Below, piece after piece: positions 26,556-34,963 of a stretch of DNA of 64,000 bases. The translations under genes and the position numbers were made by a program. Location of the stretch: NCBI RefSeq assembly GCF_009720865.1, contig NZ_WNLA01000011.1, positions 124,001 to 188,000 on the forward strand, in the 5' to 3' direction. Source of the DNA: Pseudoduganella ginsengisoli. Its GTDB lineage: Bacteria; Pseudomonadota; Gammaproteobacteria; Burkholderiales; Burkholderiaceae_D. Below the pieces are notes generated by a model, which ran no database searches, was not told where the DNA came from, and worked only from the letters and a program-made list of their open reading frames with translations. Positions within the stretch are counted from its first letter, which is position 1, and each line of letters opens with the position of its first letter.

Positions 26556-26597
26556 GAAAAACGCCGCTGCCGGGGTGGTGGTCCCGGCAGCGGCGTT
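26556..26597 (-). terminator. intrinsic terminator after queF
   Basis: Perfect 15-bp stem (26560-26574 with 26583-26597), 8-base loop; the minus strand continues with TTTTCATTTC. Confidence 0.88.
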
Positions 26598-26613
26598 GAA
26601 TGAGTGTATGGAT

Positions 26614-27447
26614 TTACTGGCGGGCGTTGCGCAAATTCGATGGCTTTTGGCCGCTCGTATAATTGCTGCGCCATGGATTAATATCCAGGCCGCCACGGCG
26701 CGTGTAGCGCGCATACACAGACAATTGCTGGGGCTTGCACTGGCGCAGGATGTCCGTAAAGATGCGTTCAACGCATTGTTCGTGGAATTCATTATGCTCG
26801 CGGAATCCAATCAAGTATTTCAGCAAGCTCTCTTGATCAATTTGCGGACCATAATATTGAATTTGTACGCTGCCCCAATCCGGCTGTCCCGTCACCAGGC
26901 AATTGGATTTCAATAAATGGGAAATAAAAACTTCCTCGACAGGCTGTTCGTCGAAATTGGCTTTTAATATTTCTGGCTGCGGTGAATAATTATCGACTTC
27001 GATATCGAGGCGGTCCAATAACACGCCTTCCAATTCGCCCATGGCCAAGGTGTGGAAATCCTGCTGCTCGGTAATGGTAACGTGGACCGTTGCACCAACT
27101 GCGGAAGATAAATCCTGCACCAATAAAATCTTTAACGCATCGGCGTCGGCAATTTTCGTTTGATTAAACGAATTCAAATACAGCTTGAATGATTTGGACT
27201 CGATAATATTGGGAGAATCCGCCGGCACGGTGATTTTCGCCACAGCCACTTGCGGCTTGCCGCGCATGTTGAGCCACGACAATTCATAAGCATTCCAAAT
27301 GTCGACGCCGAAGAACGGCATCGTGCCCGTCAATCCCAGCTCATCGCGCTTGCCCTGGCGCGGGATGGGAAACAACAGTTCAGGCGCGTAATCCGTGCGG
27401 TACGCGGAAGATTTCCCCAGCGGGGACTGGTCGGCGGTATTGGTCAT
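26614..27447 (-). CDS. queF: NADPH-dependent 7-cyano-7-deazaguanine reductase (unimodular-fusion type QueF)
   Basis: 277 residues, the long two-domain form found in proteobacteria. The QueF motif ESKSFKLYLNSFNQ is at 83-96. The catalytic Cys183 lies in SNCLVTGQPDWG, with the partner Asp190 seven residues later, as in the E. coli enzyme (Cys190/Asp197). It reduces preQ0 to preQ1 in queuosine synthesis for tRNA wobble positions. No other queuosine gene is adjacent, and no preQ1 riboswitch is seen upstream. It shares its strand with ilvA (132-bp gap). Confidence 0.97.
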   Translation of the reverse strand: MTNTADQSPLGKSSAYRTDYAPELLFPIPRQGKRDELGLTGTMPFFGVDIWNAYELSWLNMRGKPQVAVAKITVPADSPNIIESKSFKLYLNSFNQTKIADADALKILLVQDLSSAVGATVHVTITEQQDFHTLAMGELEGVLLDRLDIEVDNYSPQPEILKANFDEQPVEEVFISHLLKSNCLVTGQPDWGSVQIQYYGPQIDQESLLKYLIGFREHNEFHEQCVERIFTDILRQCKPQQLSVYARYTRRGGLDINPWRSNYTSGQKPSNLRNARQ

Positions 27448-27485
27448 GGTAAGCGTCAAAAGCTGAGAGCGAAGGACGAATGGTA

Positions 27486-27514
27486 ACGCATATGCCGCAT
27501 TGCGGCATATGCGT
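27486..27514. repeat. 29-bp perfect palindrome between ilvA and queF
   Basis: 14-bp arms ACGCATATGCCGCA and complement around a single T. No T tract on either side. It could be an operator for queF or a processing hairpin. Confidence 0.6.
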
Positions 27515-27579
27515 CTGCGTGATGGGGAACTTGAATCAAATGCATACGGGCGGACCGCAAAGCCTGCCCGTCGCGAGGC

Positions 27580-29112
27580 TTACAGGAACAGCTTATAGAC
27601 CGGGTTGGCGCTTTCATCCCAGTAGCGATAGCCGAGGCCCGCCAGGAATTGGGCGAATTCACTCATTTCATCTTGCGGTACCTGCAAGCCGATCAAAATG
27701 CGGCCCACGTCGCCGCCTTGCGAGCGGTAGTGGCACAGTGAAATGTTCCAGTTGGGCGCCATGCTGTCCAGGAAGCGCATCAGCGCGCCCGGGCGTTCCG
27801 GGAACTCGAAGCGGTACAGCAATTCATCTTGCGCCAGCGTGCTCTTGCCGCCCACCAGGTGGCGCAAGTGCGATTTCGCCAATTCATCGTGCGTCAAATC
27901 CAGTGTCTTGAATTCATTGGCTTCAAAACTGCGGGCCAGGACCGATGATTCGCCCCGGTCGGAAATTTGTACGCCGACAAAGACGTGCGCTTCATTCGCA
28001 TCGCTGATACGGTAGTTAAACTCCGTCACGTTGCGCGGACCCACCAGCGAGCAGAAGCGCTTGAAGCTGCCGCGCTGTTCCGGCAACGTCACGGCAAACA
28101 CGGCTTCACGGGCTTCACCCAGTTCCGCGCGTTCCGCCACGAAGCGCAGGCGGTCGAAATTCATGTTGGCGCCGCTGGCCACGCAAATCAGCGTTTCATT
28201 CTTGACCGGTTCCTTGGTCAGCGCGGCGCGTTCCACATAGGCTTTGGCGCCGGCAATCGACAGTGCGCCGGACGGTTCCAGGATCGAACGGGTATCCGTG
28301 AAGACATCCTTGATGGCGGCGCACAGGGCGTCCGTATCCACAATGATGACTTCGTCAACAAATTGTTGCGCAATGCGGAAAGTTTCCTGGCCGCACAGGC
28401 GCACGGCCGTGCCGTCCGCAAACAGGCCGACGTCCGGCAACGTCACGCGTTCGCCAGCTTTCAGGCTGCGGCCCATGGCGTCGGAATCAAAGGTTTGCAC
28501 GCCGATGATTTTGATGTCCGGGCGGATTTGCTTGACGTAAGCGGCAATACCGGCAATCAGGCCGCCGCCGCCGATCGGCACAAAGATCGCGTGGATCGGG
28601 CCCGCGTGCTGGCGCAGGATTTCCATGCCGATCGTACCCTGGCCGGCAATCACGTCCGGATCGTCGAACGGGTGGACAAACGTAAGCTTTTGCTCATTTT
28701 CCAGTTGCAGCGCGTGGTTATACGCGTCCGTGTACGACTCGCCATGCAGCACCACTTCGACACCAGCGCCGCCACGGGCGCGCACGGCATCGACTTTGAC
28801 TTGCGGCGTGGTGGTCGGCATCACGATAACGGCACGGCAACCCATCTTGGCAGCAGACAGTGCGACACCCTGTGCGTGGTTGCCTGCGGAAGCGCAAATC
28901 ACGCCGCGTTTCAGCTGAGCTTCGCTCAGGTGCGCCATCTTGTTATAGGCGCCGCGAATCTTGAAGCTGAATACGTCCTGCATGTCTTCGCGCTTGAAGT
29001 AAATTCGGTTCTGGAAGCGCTGCGACAGGGTCGGCGCCAGTTCAAGCGGCGTTTCGTGGGCCACGTCATAGACGCGGGCGGTCAGGGTTTTCTTCAGGTA
29101 GTCGATAGTCAT
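27580..29112 (-). CDS. ilvA: threonine ammonia-lyase, biosynthetic
   Basis: 510 residues from ATG 29112 (MTIDYLKKTLTARVYDVAHE); the frame is open 58 codons upstream, but that region has no family match. The PLP-binding Lys51 is in SFKIRGAYNK and the phosphate loop is GGGGLIAG. The C-terminal third has two ACT-like regulatory domains (from AVFAVTLPEQRGSFKRF and from YRFEFPERPGALMRF), so it is the isoleucine-feedback-controlled biosynthetic form. It makes 2-oxobutanoate from threonine, the first step to isoleucine. The gene is monocistronic or shares a transcript with queF. Confidence 0.97.
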   Translation of the reverse strand: MTIDYLKKTLTARVYDVAHETPLELAPTLSQRFQNRIYFKREDMQDVFSFKIRGAYNKMAHLSEAQLKRGVICASAGNHAQGVALSAAKMGCRAVIVMPTTTPQVKVDAVRARGGAGVEVVLHGESYTDAYNHALQLENEQKLTFVHPFDDPDVIAGQGTIGMEILRQHAGPIHAIFVPIGGGGLIAGIAAYVKQIRPDIKIIGVQTFDSDAMGRSLKAGERVTLPDVGLFADGTAVRLCGQETFRIAQQFVDEVIIVDTDALCAAIKDVFTDTRSILEPSGALSIAGAKAYVERAALTKEPVKNETLICVASGANMNFDRLRFVAERAELGEAREAVFAVTLPEQRGSFKRFCSLVGPRNVTEFNYRISDANEAHVFVGVQISDRGESSVLARSFEANEFKTLDLTHDELAKSHLRHLVGGKSTLAQDELLYRFEFPERPGALMRFLDSMAPNWNISLCHYRSQGGDVGRILIGLQVPQDEMSEFAQFLAGLGYRYWDESANPVYKLFL

Positions 29113-29286
29113 AGTCTGCTTGGGTAGTAGTAGCCAGCAATCTGGCAAGGCAAGGACATGCTTTTCAACGGCGGGTAACCGAGATGAGGCTGTGCATCGG
29201 GCGCGGCGCGGGTAACGCTTGCCCCATGAGGTAATGTACTGCTTGGATGGTAAATCATATGCGAAATCGATAATTCGCCATTTCAT

Positions 29287-29292
29287 TATAAT
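29287..29292 (+). promoter_or_regulatory. -10 box (TATAAT) 6 bp upstream of yqaA
   Basis: Perfect TATAAT separated from ATG 29299 by GGCAAG. No Shine-Dalgarno sequence. This spacing predicts a leaderless transcript. Confidence 0.4.
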
Positions 29293-29298
29293 GGCAAG

Positions 29299-29793
29299 AT
29301 GATTGAAACCTCCATCCGCTGGCTGCTGAATCTGCTGGCTGCCCCTGAAGTCGGCCTGACTTCCGTCTTTCTCGTCAGTTTTGTCTCCGCCACGTTGCTG
29401 CCTTTGGGCTCGGAACCGGCGGTATTTGCCACCATCAAAGCCAATCCTGAACTGTTCTGGCCGGCCATCATCGTGGCGACCGGCGGCAATACGCTGGGCG
29501 GCGCCGTCGATTACTGGATGGGCTACAAGGCCAAGAGCGCGTTTGCGAAAGAGCGTGAAAGCCGCTGGTTCGCGTGGCTGGCCCGGTATGGCGCGAAAAC
29601 CATGCTGCTGTCATGGGTGCCGGGCATCGGCGATCCGCTGTGCACGCTGGGCGGCTGGCTAAAGCTGCCGTTCTGGCCCTGTATTGCATATATGGCAATG
29701 GGGAAATTCCTCCGCTACGTCATGATGACGTCGGTTTTGCTGTACGTTCCGGACGGCGCGTGGAAATCCCTGGCCCACATGCTGGGCGGCTAA
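29299..29793 (+). CDS. YqaA family membrane protein (SNARE-associated/DedA-like)
   Basis: 164 residues with about four hydrophobic segments. FVSATLLPLGSEPAVFATI and GGNTLGGAVDYWMGY are the YqaA/DedA core, with a membrane re-entrant loop; WVPGIGDPLCTLGGWLKLPFW completes it. DedA-family proteins are lipid flippases or depend on the proton gradient; YqaA itself is uncharacterised. Start ATG 29299 is the only reasonable one, since ATG 29291 runs straight into a stop. Confidence 0.88.
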   Translation: MIETSIRWLLNLLAAPEVGLTSVFLVSFVSATLLPLGSEPAVFATIKANPELFWPAIIVATGGNTLGGAVDYWMGYKAKSAFAKERESRWFAWLARYGAKTMLLSWVPGIGDPLCTLGGWLKLPFWPCIAYMAMGKFLRYVMMTSVLLYVPDGAWKSLAHMLGG

Positions 29794-29804
29794 ACGGTTT
29801 AGTC

Positions 29805-29846
29805 TGTTTTGCCTAAATAGCTTTATTGCAAACCTTGTTTTGCCTA
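29805..29846. repeat. tandem 11-bp direct repeats upstream of the FAD oxidoreductase
   Basis: TGTTTTGCCTA at 29805-29815 and 29836-29846, start-to-start distance 31 bp (about three helical turns). Possible paired operator sites. Confidence 0.5.
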
Positions 29847-30006
29847 GGATTAATAATTGGCATCAAATTGCGGTAAGATGCTGGTTTTTCAAATTAATTT
29901 TGGTCAATTGACGCATACGTTACCCTTCGCGGGGCTAAGGCTGTTCCGGCGTGGTGCGGCGCAATAGGCTAGAATGGCCATCCGGTCTGTCTGCAGTACA
30001 TCCATC

Positions 30007-33000
30007 ATGAACGCCCCAGCACAAATCCAAGCATTGCTCGCCGAATCGCCAAATGGTCACGCTCCCACCCGGTTGCGTGAAATTCCTTACAACTACACGT
30101 CGTTTTCCGATCGCGAGATCGTGATCCGTCTGTTGGGCGAAGATTCCTGGCGCTTGCTCGATGAATTGCGCGCGGCGCGCCAGACGGGCCGCTCGGCCCG
30201 CATGCTGTATGAAGTGCTGGGCGATATCTGGGCCGTGCGCCGCAACCCGTACCTGCAAGATGACTTGCTGGACAACCCGAAGCGCCGCCAGGAATTGATC
30301 GATGCGCTGCATCACCGCCTGGCCGAAGTCGACAAGCGCCGCATGGCCGTCGACGCGGGCGCCGGCGGTGATCCGTCGCGCAGCGCGGCGGTTGAACAAT
30401 TGCTGAAAGCCGCCAGCCAGGCCGTGGAAAAGTTTGGCGAAGAATTCCGCCAAATGTATGACTTGCGCAAGCGCGCCACCAAGGTATTGGGCCGCTACAC
30501 GGAAAAGCACAATATCTGCTTCGACGGCATGAAGCGTATTTCTCACGTGACGGACGCCACCGACTGGCGCGTGGAATATCCGTTTGTCGTCATCACGCCG
30601 GACACGGAAGATGAAATGGCCGGCCTCGTTAAAGGCTGTATCGAACTGGGCTTGACCATCATCCCGCGCGGCGGCGGCACCGGCTATACGGGCGGCGCCA
30701 TTCCATTGACGCCGCTGTCGGCCGTCATCAACACGGAAAAGCTGCTGGACATGGGCGCCGTGAAGATGGAACAACTGCCTGGCGTGGACCGCGAATACGC
30801 GACGATTTATACGGGCGCCGGCGTCATTACCAATAAAGTGTCGGAAGCGGCTGAAAAGGCAGGTTTCGTGTTTGCCGTGGACCCGACGTCGGCCCACGCG
30901 TCGTGCATCGGCGGCAATATCGCGATGAATGCAGGCGGCAAGAAAGCCGTGCTGTGGGGCACGGCGCTGGATAACCTGGCGTCGTGGAAGATGGTTGACC
31001 CGCAAGGCGACTGGCTGGAAGTCACACGCCTGGACCACAACCTGTCGAAAATCCACGATACGCCGCTGGCCCGCTTCAAGCTGGAGTGGACGCACCCGAA
31101 TGCCAAAGGCGAAGCCAAGGGTACCCCATTTAAAACGGAAATCCTGGAAATCGCCGGCCGCGTGTTCCGCAAGGAAGGGCTGGGCAAGGACGTGACCGAT
31201 AAATTCCTGGCCGGCCTGCCAGGCATCCAGAAAGAAGGTTGCGACGGCTTGATCACGTCGGCGCGCTGGATTTTGCATAAGATGCCGAAATTTACGCGCA
31301 CCGTGTGCCTGGAATTCTTTGGCCAGGCCCGCGATGCGATTCCTTCGATCGTGGAAATCAAGGATTACCTGGACGGCTTGCCAGCCAAAGGCGAAGAATT
31401 CAAGACCTTGCGTCTCGCGGGCCTCGAGCATTTGGACGAGCGCTACCTGCGCGCTGTCGGCTACGCCACCAAATCCAAGCGCGGCGTGTTGCCGAAAATG
31501 GCGCTGTTCGGCGACATCGTCGGCGATGATGAAAACGCCGTGGCGCTGGCCGCATCGGAAGTGGTGCGCCTGGCCAATACCCGCGTCGGTGAAGGCTTTG
31601 TCGCCGTCAGCCCTGAAGCACGCAAGAAATTCTGGCTGGACCGTGCCCGTACCGCTGCCATTGCGAAACATACCAACGCGTTCAAGATCAATGAAGACGT
31701 GGTGATTCCGCTGAACCGCATGGGCGAGTACACGGACGGCATCGAGCGTATCAACGTCGAACTGTCGATCACCAACAAGCTGCAATTGGCAGCCGAACTG
31801 CGCGAATTCTTCGAAGCCGGCAATCTGCCGATCGGCAAGAGCGATGATGCGGCCGACGACAAGGTTGGCGATGCGGAAATGCTGGGCGACCGCCCGCAGC
31901 AGGCGCAAGCGTTGCTGGCGCTGGTGCAAAAGCGCTGGCAAACCATTATCGACAAGCTGGACCAGCCGGTCGCTTCGCTGCGCGACGAATTGCGCGAGCT
32001 GGGTCTCGGCCACCTGGATGCGGCGCTCGATGCGCGCCTGGAGCGCCAGCCGAACGCCATCCTGTTTGAAGTGGTGCAAGACCACACGGTACGCGTCAGC
32101 TGGAAGCAGGAAATCCGCGCGCAGCTGCGGCAGATTTTCAATGGCGCCGCCTATAAACTGATCCTCGACGAATGCGCCGTGATCCACAAGCGCGTGCTGC
32201 GTGGCCGCGTGTTTGTCGCGCTGCACATGCACGCCGGCGACGGCAACGTGCACACGAACTTGCCGGTGAACTCGGACCACTATGAAATGCTGCAACTGGC
32301 GCATAAAGCCGTGGCGCGCATCATGGTGCTGGCCCGTTCGCTCAATGGCGTGATTTCGGGCGAGCACGGCATCGGTATCACGAAGCTGGAATTCCTGACC
32401 GAAGAAGAAATCGGCGACTTCCGCAAATACAAGGAACGCGTCGATCCGGAAGGCCGCTTCAACAAGGGCAAGCTGTTGAACTTGCCTGGCATGGAAGCGG
32501 ACTTGCGCAATGCATACACGCCATCGTTCGGCCTGATGGGCCACGAATCGCTGATCATGCAGCAAAGCGATATTGGCGCCATTGCCAACAGCGTCAAGGA
32601 TTGCCTGCGCTGCGGCAAGTGCAAACCCGTGTGCTCGACGCACGTGCCGCGCGCGAACTTGCTGTACTCGCCGCGTGACAAGATCCTGGCCACGTCGTCG
32701 CTGATTGAAGCGTTCCTGTACGAAGAACAGACGCGCCGCGGCATTTCGATCCGCCACTGGGAAGAATTCGAAGACGTGGCGGACCACTGCACGGTCTGCC
32801 ATAAATGCGAAACGCCGTGCCCGGTCAATATCGACTTTGGCGACGTGTCGATGAACATGCGCAATTTGCTGCGCAAGATGGACAAGCGCAGCTTCAATCC
32901 GGGCAAGAAGGCCGCCATGTTCTTCCTGAACACGACGGACCCGACCACGATCAATACTGTGCGTACCGGCATGGAGATTGCCTATAAAGCGCAGCGTCTG

Positions 33001-34011
33001 GGCAATGACGTGTTGAAGGCGTTTGCCAAGGAACAGACCAAGGCGCCGCCTCCGACGGTCGGCAAGCCGCCGATCAAGGAACAGGTGATCCACTTCATCA
33101 ACAAAAAGATGCCGGGCAACTTGCCGAAGAAAACCGCGCGCGGCTTGCTGGACATTGAAGACAACAAGGTCATCCCGATCATCCGCGATCCGAAGAAGAC
33201 CACGGCGGATTCGGAAGCCGTGTTCTACTTCCCGGGCTGCGGTTCGGAGCGCCTGTTCTCGCAAGTGGGCCTGGCCACGCAAGCCATGCTGTGGAATGTC
33301 GGCGTGCAAACCGTGCTGCCGCCGGGCTACCTGTGCTGCGGTTATCCGCAGCGGGGCGCAGGCGACTTCGACAAAGCCGACAAGATGGTGACGGACAACC
33401 GCGTGCTGTTCCACCGCATGGCCAATACGCTCAATTACCTGGACATCAAGACGGTCGTCGTATCGTGCGGCACGTGCTATGACCAGCTGGCCGGCTATGA
33501 ATTCGACAAGATCTTCCCTGGCTGCCGCATCATGGATATCCATGAATACTTGCTGGAAAAAGGCGTCAAATTGGAAGGCGTGGCGGGGACGCGCTACATG
33601 TACCACGACCCTTGCCACACGCCGATGAAGATGCAGGATCCGCTGAAAACGGTCAATGGCTTGATTACCACCGTGGACGCCACGAAGATCGAGAAAAACG
33701 ACCGCTGCTGCGGCGACTCGGGCACGCTGATGGCGGCCCGTCCGGATATCTCGACGCAGGTGCGCTTCCGCAAGGAACAGGAAATGGTCAAAGGCGCGGA
33801 CAAGCTGCGCGCCGATGGCTTCACGGGCGAAGTCAAAGTGTTGACCAGCTGCCCGGCCTGCCTGGGCGGCGTGTCGCGCTACAGTGAAGATGCGGGCACC
33901 ACGGCCGACTACATCGTCGTGGAAATCGCCAAGCGCTTGCTGGGCGAGAACTGGATGCCGGAATATGTGGCGCAAGCCAATAACGGCGGTATTGAACGGG
34001 TGCTGGTGTAA
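30007..34011 (+). CDS. giant FAD-linked oxidase/Fe-S oxidoreductase fusion (DUF3683, D-lactate/glycolate dehydrogenase-like)
   Basis: 1334 residues from ATG 30007. Order: DUF3683 region (1-150); FAD-binding PCMH domain (from about 190, with IIPRGGGTGYTGG and SCIGGNIAMNAGG near 298); FAD-oxidase C-terminal domain (to about 840, with RVFVALHMHAGDGNVHTN and GEHGIGITK); two 4Fe-4S sites (RCGKCKPVC near 868 and CTVCHKCETPCP near 927); then paired CCG domains (PGCGSERL, CCGYPQRGAG, SCGTCYD, CCGDSGT, SCPAC). It thus joins in one chain what GlcD and GlcF do separately. It likely oxidises a 2-hydroxyacid (D-lactate, glycolate or similar) and passes electrons to quinone at the membrane. The HIT gene overlaps its stop (TAATG). 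Confidence 0.92.
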   Translation: MNAPAQIQALLAESPNGHAPTRLREIPYNYTSFSDREIVIRLLGEDSWRLLDELRAARQTGRSARMLYEVLGDIWAVRRNPYLQDDLLDNPKRRQELIDALHHRLAEVDKRRMAVDAGAGGDPSRSAAVEQLLKAASQAVEKFGEEFRQMYDLRKRATKVLGRYTEKHNICFDGMKRISHVTDATDWRVEYPFVVITPDTEDEMAGLVKGCIELGLTIIPRGGGTGYTGGAIPLTPLSAVINTEKLLDMGAVKMEQLPGVDREYATIYTGAGVITNKVSEAAEKAGFVFAVDPTSAHASCIGGNIAMNAGGKKAVLWGTALDNLASWKMVDPQGDWLEVTRLDHNLSKIHDTPLARFKLEWTHPNAKGEAKGTPFKTEILEIAGRVFRKEGLGKDVTDKFLAGLPGIQKEGCDGLITSARWILHKMPKFTRTVCLEFFGQARDAIPSIVEIKDYLDGLPAKGEEFKTLRLAGLEHLDERYLRAVGYATKSKRGVLPKMALFGDIVGDDENAVALAASEVVRLANTRVGEGFVAVSPEARKKFWLDRARTAAIAKHTNAFKINEDVVIPLNRMGEYTDGIERINVELSITNKLQLAAELREFFEAGNLPIGKSDDAADDKVGDAEMLGDRPQQAQALLALVQKRWQTIIDKLDQPVASLRDELRELGLGHLDAALDARLERQPNAILFEVVQDHTVRVSWKQEIRAQLRQIFNGAAYKLILDECAVIHKRVLRGRVFVALHMHAGDGNVHTNLPVNSDHYEMLQLAHKAVARIMVLARSLNGVISGEHGIGITKLEFLTEEEIGDFRKYKERVDPEGRFNKGKLLNLPGMEADLRNAYTPSFGLMGHESLIMQQSDIGAIANSVKDCLRCGKCKPVCSTHVPRANLLYSPRDKILATSSLIEAFLYEEQTRRGISIRHWEEFEDVADHCTVCHKCETPCPVNIDFGDVSMNMRNLLRKMDKRSFNPGKKAAMFFLNTTDPTTINTVRTGMEIAYKAQRLGNDVLKAFAKEQTKAPPPTVGKPPIKEQVIHFINKKMPGNLPKKTARGLLDIEDNKVIPIIRDPKKTTADSEAVFYFPGCGSERLFSQVGLATQAMLWNVGVQTVLPPGYLCCGYPQRGAGDFDKADKMVTDNRVLFHRMANTLNYLDIKTVVVSCGTCYDQLAGYEFDKIFPGCRIMDIHEYLLEKGVKLEGVAGTRYMYHDPCHTPMKMQDPLKTVNGLITTVDATKIEKNDRCCGDSGTLMAARPDISTQVRFRKEQEMVKGADKLRADGFTGEVKVLTSCPACLGGVSRYSEDAGTTADYIVVEIAKRLLGENWMPEYVAQANNGGIERVLV

Positions 34012-34445
34012 TGGCTTGCGACCTGTGTCATTTGCTATCCGCGCCGCCAGCCGATGTGCTGGTGTGGCAAGACGCGCAATTGTCCGTCGTGCTGGCCGAT
34101 GAGCCGAACTATCCTGGCTTTGCGCGTGTTGTGTGGAATGCGCACGTCAAGGAAATGACGGACCTCGAACCTGCCGAACGCGATCACGTGATGTGGGCTG
34201 TATGGCAAGTGGAAGCAGCGCAGCGCGCCGTCATGGCGCCCGATAAAATCAATGTGGCCAGCTTTGGCAATATGACGCCGCACGTGCACTGGCACGTGAT
34301 TCCCCGTTTTGCCACGGACGTGCATTTCCCTCAACCGACCTGGGGCCCGGCCCAGCGCGAGCCGAATCCACAAGATTTGGCCGCGCGCCGTGCCCTGCTG
34401 CCGCAATTGCGCGCCGCTATCGTTGCCAACCTTAACGATAATTAA
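34011..34445 (+). CDS. HIT family protein (nucleotide hydrolase/transferase)
   Basis: 144 residues. The histidine triad HVHWHVIPR is at residues 91-99 (His 91, 93 and 95). The N-terminal CDLC pair is common in this subgroup and may bind zinc. HIT proteins hydrolyse dinucleoside polyphosphates or nucleoside phosphoramidates. The ATG overlaps the upstream TAA by one base, and the DUF971 gene follows at 3 bp. The HIT-DUF971-ubiE order is conserved in betaproteobacteria. Confidence 0.93.
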   Translation: MACDLCHLLSAPPADVLVWQDAQLSVVLADEPNYPGFARVVWNAHVKEMTDLEPAERDHVMWAVWQVEAAQRAVMAPDKINVASFGNMTPHVHWHVIPRFATDVHFPQPTWGPAQREPNPQDLAARRALLPQLRAAIVANLNDN

Positions 34446-34448
34446 GTC

Positions 34449-34865
34449 ATGAAAAACCCGACCGGCCTGACCGTCCACAGCAAATCCCGCATCCTCGAAG
34501 TCGCCTTCGATGATGGCGCCTCGTTCAACATCCCCTTTGAGTTGCTGCGCGTGTATTCGCCGTCGGCGGAAGTCAAAGGCCATGGCCCGGGCCAGGAAAT
34601 CCTGCAAGTGGGCCAGCGCGACGTGGGTGTGACGGCGCTGGACCCGGTCGGCAATTATGCAGTGAAGCCGACGTTTACCGATGGCCACAATTCCGGCCTG
34701 TACACGTGGGATTACCTGTACAAGCTGGGCGCCGAGCAGGAACAGCTGTGGTCCGCCTACATGGACAAGCTGCACGCGGCAGGTTTCGAAGGCGATTCCG
34801 GCCGCGAACCTGGCACCGTGTTGCCTTCCGCGCCGAAAGCCCACGGCTGCGGCCACAAGCACTGA
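34449..34865 (+). CDS. DUF971 (gamma-butyrobetaine hydroxylase-like N-terminal) protein
   Basis: 138 residues. The core LTVHSKSRILEVAFDDGASFNIPFELLRV, then GVTALDPVGNYAVKPTFTDGHNSGLYTWDYL, is the DUF971 fold. The C-terminus GCGHKH adds a possible metal site. The domain is related to the N-terminal zinc domain of gamma-butyrobetaine hydroxylase; a function in quinone or Fe-S metabolism has been suggested by context only. It normally precedes ubiE directly, but here a two-component pair lies between. Confidence 0.93.
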   Translation: MKNPTGLTVHSKSRILEVAFDDGASFNIPFELLRVYSPSAEVKGHGPGQEILQVGQRDVGVTALDPVGNYAVKPTFTDGHNSGLYTWDYLYKLGAEQEQLWSAYMDKLHAAGFEGDSGREPGTVLPSAPKAHGCGHKH

Positions 34866-34963
34866 TTGCCTGTGCTGCGTGGATGCGACGCAGGCATCAT
34901 GTCCTGAACAGTCCAGCAGTTAACATGCTATCGTAGGCACTTGTTTCCCTGAAACGTGTGCCT

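Noticed and set aside
27448..27579. preQ1 riboswitch upstream of queF
   Set aside because: No preQ1 aptamer pattern (short stem, CUA loop, A-rich tail); only a palindrome and ordinary sequence.
29856..29872. TTGGCATCAAATTGCGG, sigma-54-like, upstream of the oxidoreductase
   Set aside because: GG and GC are 9 bp apart instead of the required 10, so it is unlikely to be used.
29935..33975. Open frame of about 1346 codons on the minus strand opposite the FAD/Fe-S oxidoreductase
   Set aside because: It mirrors a real gene with recognisable domains; the translation is His/Arg/Gln-rich with no known motif. High-GC codon bias makes such antisense frames common here.
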